Positions 25,667-35,600 of a stretch of 64,000 nt of DNA are shown one piece after another; the stretch's first letter is position 1, and the number at the start of each line of letters is the position of its first letter. The stretch is from Bombus terrestris. Its lineage: Eukaryota; Arthropoda; Insecta; Hymenoptera; Apidae. The notes beneath the pieces were generated by a model that saw nothing but the letters and a program-made list of their open reading frames with translations, searched no databases and was not told the DNA's origin. The stretch is from positions 5,208,001-5,272,000 of the forward strand of contig NC_063269.1 of NCBI RefSeq assembly GCF_910591885.1, read 5' to 3'. The translations under genes and the position numbers were made by a program.

Positions 25667-26090
25667 AAATCGGAAGTTGAAGTACTATAAATTACTCTTG
25701 AAATTATGGCTATTTCTCATAATCTGTTTCATTTGGCTTTGAAATGATGCATACCATATATATATACCATATAATACTTAATAAAAGTATTATAAAATAT
25801 ATGGTATATATACATATGGTAAACCATAAAATAATAATATGTACCATATATATACCATAATATACCATATAATACTTAATAAAAGTATTATAAAATATAT
25901 GGTATATATTATGGTATATATATATATATATGGTATATATACCATATAATACTTACAGAGGAAAATGTAGACGAAGACGTGGCCATATATTTGGAACTCA
26001 AACGAATATACGTCATTTCAAAGCCAAATGAAACACATGAGAAATAGCCATAATTTCAAGAGTAATTTATAATACTTCAACTTCCGATTT
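25667..26090. mobile_element. Fold-back element with about 80-bp terminal inverted repeats
   Basis: The left arm at 25667-25747 and the right arm at 26013-26090 are reverse complements, differing by one 3-bp indel and about two substitutions. Both ends carry AAATCGGAAGTTGAAGTA and its complement outermost. The interior (about 265 bp) is very AT-rich, with ATATGGTATAT palindromes. No transposase frame is present, so this looks like a non-autonomous fold-back or MITE-type element. I do not recognise its family and see no unambiguous target-site duplication. Confidence 0.75.
25763..25908. repeat. Two copies of a 48-bp self-palindromic unit inside the fold-back element
   Basis: A 48-bp unit at about 25763-25810 recurs at about 25861-25908. 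Each copy contains the internal palindrome AATACTT...AAGTATT and is bordered by ACCATATA / TATATGGT complements. The element is therefore nested: palindromes within direct repeats within inverted repeats. Confidence 0.75.
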
Positions 26091-26094
26091 ATGT

Positions 26095-26170
26095 TTATAT
26101 ATACCATATAATACTTACAGAGGAAAATGTAGACGAAGACGTGGCCACATATTTGGAACTCAAACGAATA
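26095..26170. repeat. Second copy of a 75-bp segment from inside the fold-back element
   Basis: The segment at about 25933-26010, starting TATATACCATATAATACTT and ending AACTCAAACGAATATA, is repeated at 26095-26170 with essentially one substitution. One copy lies inside the right inverted-repeat arm and the other just outside it. On the reverse strand the start of the copy reads TTTTCCTCT-GTAAGT, donor-like, but no exon can be supported. A nested insertion or rearranged double element would explain the arrangement. Confidence 0.75.
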
Positions 26171-28824
26171 TATATATACATATACATATATATCTTTTAA
26201 AAATGTGACGAAAAGCAATTAAGAATACTAACAGGTAAGACAGTACCGATAACCTTCAACCTTATTGTCTATCGAAGCTGCCAAATAAGTCAAATATTCT
26301 GTACTTATGGCTAAACCGGCCTATGATACATAGTGGCGTGACATAGTGGCTAACGTTGAAAAGAATGTTCGATAACGAAGCTACGTTTTAGATGGCCAGG
26401 GATTTTTTCCGCACGTTCTAAAAAGCATATTTCAGAAATATCCGGTGGTCGGGTTCCATGGCGAAACGCATCGAAGAAAAATATTTGCCCCCTTACAGTG
26501 GAACTTGACCGGTGAGGCATACGCAGTGAAAAGGCAAGCAGTTCGGTAGAAGCGAAGGTTGAAGCGGTGGATCGGAACGGAGTGGAACGCGCGTCGGTGT
26601 GCCGTGGCACGCTGGTAAATATGTGCTGCTACGGCATATATGTATCCGCACATAGCAGCCCAGTTGGTCCTCTAATGATGATCTACGGTTAGCTACCGCG
26701 CACAGCTTCTATAAACCTCCTAATTTCTCCTCTATAAATTCGTCGAGGAAGCCTGGACCCCTTCCACCGTGGCTCTCTCGTGGTTTTTACTCTTCCGCTG
26801 GGATCCCGCGAGCCGACGCGACCGATCGGTCCCATCTCTCTTTCCCACAAGCCGTCGTAAATACGCAACTGTATTTAACGTTCTGTGCGTGTGTTGTCTC
26901 CATGCTATCCATGAACCGTCTGTGTGCGGCCTCGCACCGACGCAGATCATTTATTATTTACCGCCGCTTATGTGCCTCTGCGAAGACACTGTGTAGGAGA
27001 AGAAGGTAGCACGACCAACGTGCACCAACAAATGGGATAAAAGAGAGCGAGGAAGATCTCGGGTCCACGACGGTATTACGACGACGACAAAGCCGAGTGG
27101 AGTCGCATTTTTTATACCGACCAACTGAAAAAACATAGTCCGGCTATCAGCGGGTTTGCGATTTTTATTTTTCTCCCGAGTTAGAGTGTGCCGGTGAAGA
27201 ATGCGATCGCGCGCTACGTCCACGTGCTTATACGCCACTTATTTTCCATAGCTACAATGAACTCGACCGACGCTCTCCCTCTACGTAACTCGGTATCGAC
27301 CGATTGATATAGGTATATGAGTGAAATTCGGTGCCAAAGTACGACGCAGGATGGGCGCATCGAAGAAATCCGCGTGTTTATAAACCGGTTACGCGTACGC
27401 CATTGGAATTCCAGTGAAAGTAATGATGTAGATGAAGCATGCCACGCGGACCAGCTTTTTACATATCGAATCTAGACGCAAGGTGTTTTCGATGCAGCTA
27501 TAAAAATTGATTAGCCGTTGATGATTACTTCAGTTTTTCTGGACGACGCCATTGGTTAATCTGCATCTCATTGCTCGCTAATTCTACGCTTCCGTAAATC
27601 GTAGAAATGATTTATAATATATTATCGAGAAGCATTTGCAAAATCTACGAGATAACCATACATTTTCATGGATACCAGATTAAACGATACATAATATTTC
27701 ATTTTCCGTATGAAAGTTGCAGCAATGAGCGAAGGCCAAACAATACTGCAATGAAATTCTAAAACTTCGGTAAATTCACAATACCGACAAAATTAGTTTT
27801 CCTACCGTAAGCAGTTTTACCATAATTATGGGTAACGCAAAGTGCCTATAAAACGAGGAAGGCCCGACTGTTTGAAGTGCCTCAATAAATATTCGTGCAC
27901 CTCAATATAGTTTTGTATTGCAATTGTAAGACAAGACCATGTTGTATTCATGATGTATATATTCTTTTTTTTTTTTTTTACACAAAAACTTAAGATCGGT
28001 TCGAAAAACATAAAAAAGGGAAAGAGAACGAGTCGAGTGTGTTCTAAACTAACGTAAACTTATCGCGTCAAGACTGATTCGATTCTATGATGTGACTACC
28101 GTCATCTAGATACTAAAATTTTGATACGAAATGACGATAAAGTACGATCCCTTGTGGTTCAGGAGGGATCGAAGGGCGAATGGGGAAGCTGGAGGAGTGA
28201 AAACATCAGGGCGGAGCCTGAACATAGGAGGAGGAATAAAACGCGCAAACTCGATACACGCCGCCCTCTTTCTCTGCCGTTTCTCCTGCTTTACTTTTCA
28301 AGCCAACCACCCCATCCGGTTTTCCTCTTTTCACCTTTATATAGATTTTTTACCTAGTCGACCCTTCTTCTTTTCGCTTGGCGAGGCTTGCGCAAACTTG
28401 TCTATGTAACCTATCTTTTTCTCGTAAGTCATACTCCGTCATTCTTTTTTCCTATCATTCAACTATACCGCCACTATACTCGATCATCCATAGACGAGTC
28501 AATTTTCGATTGTAAAGATGACGACGGTTACGCGAATCGGTTCGGATTGTACGCAACACATATGTAGAACGCGATATATACATATATATGTAATTATTAT
28601 ATCTCAGCCAGGAGCATAGTAACATCCTACGAATGTTACGATCATTATTTACTATGTTCGCTCTCATTTCTTCTCACTATTTACGTATTTGCAAGTATTA
28701 CTTTCATATCTTGACGCTTAGACGATTTCTGTATTGTGTATCGTAATATCTTGTTATTCTCAAGTATCTGCGTTTACTTACGTTGTATAGAAGACAATAG
28801 TTTAATCATATCAGGGATTGAAGA
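26171..28824. other. Noncoding stretch
   Basis: No coding exon recognised. Composition goes from moderately CpG-rich (26.4-27.4 kb) to AT-rich (27.5-28.8 kb). A T14 run lies near 27966. Confidence 0.5.
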
Positions 28825-28857
28825 TCCTAATAATCCTTAAGCTCCTAATAATCCTTA
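28825..28857 (+). promoter_or_regulatory. Paired 15-bp direct repeat with two TAATCC (Otd/Bicoid-type K50) sites
   Basis: TCCTAATAATCCTTA occurs at 28825-28839 and again at 28843-28857, an 18-bp period. Each copy contains TAATCC, the established target of K50 homeodomains such as Otd. The pair lies 2.5 kb upstream of the candidate proximal otd promoter. An autoregulatory site is a reasonable inference but unproven. Confidence 0.35.
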
Positions 28858-29192
28858 TTACGATGAACATTTAGGACTCTTGTCTTCTTTTGTTTCAATT
28901 CGTCAATACAATCACGAGAGAACCACACGAAACACGATTTCTTAATGAAAATGTCGCGAAAACTACCGAACGTAACTATGCACGTAGTGAATTACATCAC
29001 GCGACGGCCATTTTTCGTATTTCTGTTTTCCCGCGAAATTTAACCTACTGCTACGGTCTATCGAGATAGCTGCAACGCATTGTTAGATATCAATTTGGTT
29101 ATTCATCGTTCGTCAGGCGAGCACATATTATCAGATAATGAATCACAGATGCTCTAACGAGATATAATTGTGGTTAACATGTTTCGAAAAAA

Positions 29193-29248
29193 AATAGGAT
29201 TAGTGTTTCCTAATAATATAGTGTTTCCTAATAATAATAAATCCTATT
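29193..29248. repeat. 18-bp tandem duplication framed by a 9-bp inverted repeat
   Basis: TAGTGTTTCCTAATAATA occurs twice in immediate succession, 29201-29218 and 29219-29236. AATAGGATT at 29193-29201 and AATCCTATT at 29240-29248 frame the pair as inverted repeats. The left arm contains GGATTA, the complement of TAATCC. It may be a small replication-slippage duplication or a regulatory cluster. Confidence 0.65.
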
Positions 29249-31355
29249 TAAGGAATTAGGGAAGAATTGTCGACGATTGTCTCCAGTGTTGCCAACATGT
29301 GGCGTATTTCAGATTACTGCAAACTATGTATTTTCAAATGAATTTGAAAATGTTGAAATCTTATTAATTATATCAATATAGTTGCTAGTATACAATAGTT
29401 ACTTCATTATGTTCTATTGAAAATGTTAATGTTCATAACTAGCAATGGATTTTCAAACACATTCGAAACAAATAGATGTCTGATGTCTTTGAAAGAAAGT
29501 TCTACATGGATTCATAAATGTAGGCATAAAACTTTTCCACAACAATATTTCAAGTAATTTCTCACGTCCCGTTTATTATTGGAAAAATTTAAACAGGTAT
29601 GTAATTTCGGCATAGGGTAGAATATTTAAGAACGAGTAAGAGTAGCTAAAAATAAAAAGGGTAATAGTGGGTAAGAAGGGGTAAGAATAGGAACCACGTG
29701 TCCCATATTCTGTTAAAACTCAAGTTCTCAGGTATATAACGGTATGTATTCTTCAAGACTGGTCACTGGCGTACTGTAATGTTTGTCGTCCTTAGACAAA
29801 CACTATAGACAAGAAGCATTAGCAGACAATGTTCAGGTGAAATAGACAACTGCTGCAGGGTTTTTCCAAGATATTTCTTTGAGCAGCAGAAATTACTGTC
29901 CTACGGAGTTTCTTACAAACCGTAATCCTGTACTATTGTTCTGTGGGTTGAGGAAAGGGTCTACGTACAGTCATATTAATTCTTTGGTAATGGTAAGGTG
30001 TATTTGCGGTGCAGGTAAAAAATGTATTTCCATTGTTGACACCTGCTTTGATAAAGCCTGTGAACATTTTATTCACAGGACATAGTTATTGGATATTTTT
30101 GAATTCCATTTTAATTATTTCTCCACGAGTATGCTAGTAAAAATAATTTATTTATATTTTATTTATTTGTATTCTATTTTTATTTATATCATATTCGTTT
30201 ATAATATATTATTTATTTAATTTTTTATTTTACTTAATTATTTATCTACAGATATAGCATTGAAAGTCGTTGGCTTTACAATTGCATATACACCTATTGT
30301 TTGGCAAAATAAGATTATTTATTGTCCTACTTTAACAGTTTCTACGACTATAGAACATAAAATGAAAACGTAATTTCTTTTTTCATAAGAATTCGTCGGT
30401 ATATAATAGCAATATATATCACGTCGGTATATCACGCAATAAAATATTACCAAATGATGCTTTATACTGTTTTCATATTATGATATCGATTCCTACTTGA
30501 CACGCTGGCTTATCAACGAAGTTATTACGCGATATGCTATAAATTGTGAAGTTACTTGTATATAAATATGCATGGTATGCGCATCGAGACATGTGTGATG
30601 CTCGTGCAACGAGTTGCACTAGAGTTCACTATCTCTCACTCAATTTGAGCCTCATCCGCCGTAAGCGGATCGACCAGGCTGGCCTTTTAACGTCGGATAG
30701 TCTCGCCTCTCCTGGCTCTAGAGCATAGACGCCTATAACAAACATTATCCGCCATAATGCCCTCGTGTAAACATACCTACCATCGTGCATCATCTTTCTC
30801 TCCTCTCCTCTCCCCGTTTCATCTTTTTCTGACACATCGTATCTCCCTCTGTCCATGGTCCGTCGACTGGATAAAAACTTGGAAGTTTATTTAGCCGTTT
30901 AGCGTCTAGTGGGAAGTTAAGTTTTTCGAATAAGCCGCCTTTTTAGCATGGGCCACGCTTCCTTTCGTTTCCTTCCGGTTTAGCACGCGTCGTTATTTCA
31001 TGTTTCATCGTCGTATACGTATTTCTCCCTTCCTATTAACTTCGCAGAACCTCTTTGTTTACTAATCCATTTTATACGAATGCAAGCTGTTATACATTTT
31101 TCAACGGATGATAATTGATGATGAGTCACGGAATGCTAGTTGTTTCTATGTTAGTTGCTATGCTGGAATTTCCAAGCTACAAGGGAAATGTCGTGATAAG
31201 ACCATCGGCCAATTCGTATTTGTAAATTTGGCAACATCTCTTTCGCCCTGAAAGGAGTTCTGGTCAGGCCATATCTACGAATAGTCCCACTCTTGCCGGG
31301 CCCGTTCCGAAATCCCTACCCCTATTTTAGGGGGTGGAGACCGATGGAGGGGATT
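29249..31355. other. AT-rich noncoding block upstream of otd
   Basis: No coding exon recognised. A short hairpin CCTGTGAA...TTCACAGG lies at 30057-30079, followed by a long T/A-rich tract to 30250. CGTCGGTATAT occurs twice near 30400-30440. At about 31.23 kb composition changes sharply to the GC-richer candidate promoter. Confidence 0.5.
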
Positions 31356-31409
31356 CAGGTAGAACCTGGTTAACTACTTAGGAACAGTGAGGGGGGCTAG
31401 CCATCAGTT
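31356..31409 (+). promoter_or_regulatory. Candidate proximal otd promoter: CAGGTAG motif and TCAGTT initiator
   Basis: A GC-richer island (about 31.25-31.45 kb) in AT-rich surroundings contains CAGGTAG at 31356-31362, the Zelda (TAGteam) heptamer of early insect enhancers and promoters. About 40 bp further lies TCAGTT at 31404-31409, matching the initiator TCAKTY. No TATA box is evident. The site is about 280 bp upstream of a GTGAGT donor and about 1 kb before the canonical otd start. This is motif evidence only. Confidence 0.4.
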
Positions 31410-31683
31410 CAGCTGAATATTTCTACAAGGCGCGCAGTATCACTCTGTACTTGAGCTAGAGCAGTCGTTGCTTCTAATGTGCATTCTTAAGTAGAAACGA
31501 GCAACGTCGAGCGATCGGTTAATGTCAAAAATAGATTATTTCATGGTAAATATATTTCATATTTCGTGTGTTATCAAGCAGTACAAAGGATAATTTATGT
31601 TCAGTGATGTGATATAAAATGATTATAGGACGACACGAATAGATGTTGGATTTTTGTGAATGTTACAATATAATCAATCTTCA
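31406..31683 (+). CDS. otd: Candidate alternative first exon of otd with in-frame ATG at 31660
   Basis: The exon would run from the candidate initiator to a GTGAGT donor at 31684. Splicing to the acceptor at 32217-32218 joins in phase 0. The last eight codons, from ATG 31660, read MLQYNQSS and continue directly into VEVYEGYDSG of the next exon, with an in-frame stop immediately before the ATG. The joined frame then runs through the usual MAGYLK start, giving a 436-residue Otd with 81 extra residues. The Kozak context is poor (T at -3). The prediction rests on splice signals and frame, not on known isoforms. Confidence 0.35.
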
Positions 31684-32218
31684 GTGAGTGATACCTACAC
31701 ATTTACATACAATACATTTTAATCGGACATATCATAACGTAACAAATATACTTTGAAAAAAGTTTATAAATTAAAAAGAAGAAAGGATTCGAAATACAGC
31801 AGAATTAATTTTTCAACGTTTTAGCATCGATTCAGTGACTTTGTATTTCTTCGCATTAAAAAGAAGAGTAGAACGAGCAATTGTACGCGCCTATCTTCTA
31901 GAAAATTGTCGTTCGTAACAATAGATATCGGACACAAAAAGAATGGTAATTTCTTTATTGTAACCAGGCACGACAACGAGAAGCATCAACGACGGTAGTT
32001 TACACGTGTTCGCACATTCACGATACGCCTTAAAGGTTAAGAGAAACACGCGTATAAAGGGTAATTGATTATTGACAAGTATGTGATGACTTCGATTATA
32101 AAGAAATATAACAATGCCATAGTTGGCTCTGTGTTTAAAGTGTTAACGAAAGATGATCAAGTTTTAAAGGTGGTGTTAACGAAGAATGGATTATAACGCG
32201 ACATAATTATCGTTATAG

Positions 32219-32663
32219 GTGGAGGTATACGAGGGCTACGATAGTGGGCAAAACGTGTCGGTGCCACAAGAACCGACACCGAGCCTATCAGAGAACAACA
32301 AGTTACCTTTGCAACTGAGCGAGAATAATCGCCGCGAAGAAAACCTTTGGTTGACGACAGAGGAGGTAAATCAACAGTTAAGGCATTCTGATACGAGAGC
32401 CGCAGTGGCGGGTGAACTGGCTTGCCTCGCGGGTTACATGGCGGGGTACCTGAAGGCTACCGGCGCCACTTGCGCTCCGACCAGTAGTCCTCAGTACCAT
32501 CCCCACAGTCATCCAGCAATGGGAGTCGGCACCCATCCACATCCGCATTCGCATACACATCCAGGAGCCCCACACCCAGGACTACCGTCACCATTTGCAC
32601 TAGCTACTCATGGTCATCCGCATCCTCATCCCTTGGAACATGGACTAGCTGCCTTCCCACAAG
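32219..32663 (+). CDS. otd: otd exon with canonical start and an upstream open frame
   Basis: The exon begins after a TTATAG acceptor and ends at G before GTTAGT. ATG 32438 is taken as the main start because MAGYLK aligns with the family N-terminus. The 73 codons before it (32219-32437) are open in the same frame without any ATG. They encode a polar segment with a small internal duplication (LSENN twice). They are either 5' UTR or, in an alternative transcript, N-terminal coding sequence. The His-rich tract HPHSHP...HPHPHSHTHP follows the start. Confidence 0.8.
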
Positions 32664-35600
32664 GTTAGTTTCGCTCAAATCATTTTTCTATTCGCATGAA
32701 CTATCAGAAATTGATATTACGGAGATATAGATCCTAATTATCCTAATTATGGTTACTCTTTACGTTATACGCTTACATATTTACTTTATATTTACATATT
32801 ATTATTCTTACAACAATACAACAAAGCAATAGCAAATTATTGACTTTATTACAAAAAGATAATATTGCACGATGAAACATTAATCGCGATAACAAACTGT
32901 ACGATAAAATTACACGATCGAGATAATCTGAATTAATTAATGATCGTAATCGGTCGTTGAAACATTCTCCACATGGTCGCATCTAAATACCAAAGAGATT
33001 AATCTAACGCGAGACGATTCAAATCTTGTAGCGATTCCTAAAACTCTGTATTCTACCCATAGATATCACGGTTAATTACCAGAGGCACGCGATCACCGCT
33101 TTACAATTTGCGTATGTTCACGGTGGCGCTATAATACCGTTAATTATTAATGTCGCGTTTGAATCGCGATCCGTATTCGCGCTGTTATTTCTCGCAAGCA
33201 TTTGAACCGTTGAATGGTTGCGATAGGTAATAGAAAGAAGGAATATTGATAATTTGAAACCGGTAAGCGTTAAGACTGAACCGTTACAGGTGGCGTTGGC
33301 TGTTCTCGTTCAAAGACTTTCCTTGAAAAATCGAATTCCATCGTTTCCCCTTTTCCGTTTCCTTTCCCTTTAAATCATAGTTATTTCGATTTTAGATTGA
33401 CGAACGAAATAGATATCAGTATCATTTTGTTTACTACCTTTCCCGTTTTAGGATAGTACCAAATAAAGGAGCCTATAGTTCTTTCTTTCTTCTATCGTCT
33501 TGACAATTTCATTTTCTTTCAAATTTCAAGTACGATTTAAAAGGTTTGCATATTCTTTAAAATCGTTATTCTTTTGCATTTCTTTTTTTCATTTTTGAGA
33601 CGTAAAAGGAGCATTCGTTCGATCGCGAAACCAAGGATTCGATACGATTAAACAGTTCTTCGATGCAGGCTTTGGTAGCTGCAAACATTTCCTATCGTTT
33701 AGCCAACTTTTACTCCCTCGATCCCATTGTTCGTTTCTTATATTTCGCGTATCATACGGCCTGTTATCTCCTAGTAAAAGTATTTGGTCTGTCCGCCGTA
33801 CTGGCCATTATTGATTGCCATGCAAATCGATGCATCGACTGAAGCCCTATGAGGCCAAAGTAAACTCAGGGCTTCTTAACTATAGTCAACGTGCATCATT
33901 CTGTGGCAGGCGCTCGACTGCATTTCTTCGTAACGTTGCCTTTAAGGCATCGGCCGAATTTTTCATTTCAAAATTCCTCGTATATCGCGAGTCCCGAGTC
34001 AAATAAATTCTTCGTCAATTTTGCGTATCGGCTTCCAATCCAACGCAATACCTAGTCCAAGCGCGATAGAAATTGTAAATTTGCATTCTCGTTGAAGTTC
34101 GATCGTTTCGTATGTCGATCGTTGATGGAAACAGCTTGCTATGATCTTCATCGCATCGAAACAAAACGTTTAAAGGCGGAGCATATTTCAATTAGACGCA
34201 CGAACCTTCTCCTTTTCCTTTCGCGCTTCCACGCGTGTTCGCATACGTTGAGGAATATACGTGGACGCAGAATTGGCGTACTTTTCTCTTTTTCGCCTTC
34301 GTCTTTTTCACGGTGGTTTGAAAGGGGTACGGAGTAACGAAAGAGAAAGAGAGAGTGAGAGGAAGGGAGAGCAGAGGGATTCGAGTCACGGCAAGAGGGT
34401 AGGAGGAAGGGGCTGGAATGCCCCAGCGAAGAAGAGCAGAGAGAACCATGAGAGTAAGCCGCTTATCAGGGTGGCAGCAGGCAGTATAGGTCCAACCAAC
34501 GCAGATAGGTGGGTTTCCATGGAAACACGGATCTGTCCGTTAGGTCCGTACGTACCCGCGTCCAGCCGCCTATCCGTTGTAGGCGTATCCGCTACACGAA
34601 AAGCCGTGGAACGAGAGAGGAACGAACTGAGTGTCCCTCTGTCTATATACGCGTTCGTGCGAAAGAGGCAATCGGGAGAGTCCAGGGTAGAAACAAGGCT
34701 CGCGGCTGCGAGAAACGAGCGAATCGGTGACCCGCGCCCAAGAGACGCGTTTTCCCTTTTTATCGTTCCTTTATCAATTAAAAACTAAATATTACGGTCT
34801 GATCGCGTTCGTTGAATTCATTGCCGTTCGTCGTGTCGTACTTTGGATTATTTCATCGATCGTAATACCGAATACTTGCCAAGAATCTTACGAACCGCCC
34901 GCAAGTGTAAATTCGCGGTCTTCGTCCTTCCACCCACCTCCGACGTGAATCGAGTTTCTTTTTATTCGCCGAATACATAATGTACGAGCTGGCACGTTCG
35001 TTCTCTCGGTGGGAAATGAAAAATTAAAATGGAAATGAATCTTGCTAAACGACCGTCTGCAACCTTGAGCTACGCGAAGGAGTGGCAAGGAACCGGGCTA
35101 AAATGTTAAGGTTAGAGCGGTTGTGGCCACGCGTGAAACCATGTATTCGTCGCGTGCGCGAAAAGAGATAGTCCGTGTTGGGTGTTTCATAGCGCGCTCG
35201 AAGAATGTTTGGACGCGTCGAACGACGTTATTTGTTTTATTATGCAATCAGGCGTGGGGTCAGGGCGGGAGGAAGAAAAAAAAAGTAGTAGCTCCGAGCG
35301 GAACGAAGGGTGCCAAAAAGGTGGGGTGTCGAAACGTTGTCGTTAACGCGCCGAGGTTTCTCCCCGTTGTACAATGTACAGGGACGCTGCAGGAGCCACC
35401 GGGTACGTGGGAATCGCGTCACATGCCTCTCCCTTTTCTCATTCGACGACTACTATTTGTTGTCGCAGAGAAATTGCCCGTCCACTTAACTTCCTCCGCC
35501 TCTCGGTGGCATCGGCACGCGTAAACAGACATCCACGCCTCTGATTTCAATTCCACGTCGCAATATAATCAAATGGGAACCGGGAAACAAAAGTTGGAAA

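Noticed and set aside
25981..26218. Reverse-strand frame with aromatic-rich peptide ending near a GTAAGT
   Set aside because: It lies in the AT-rich fold-back repeat; no transposase motif can be seen.
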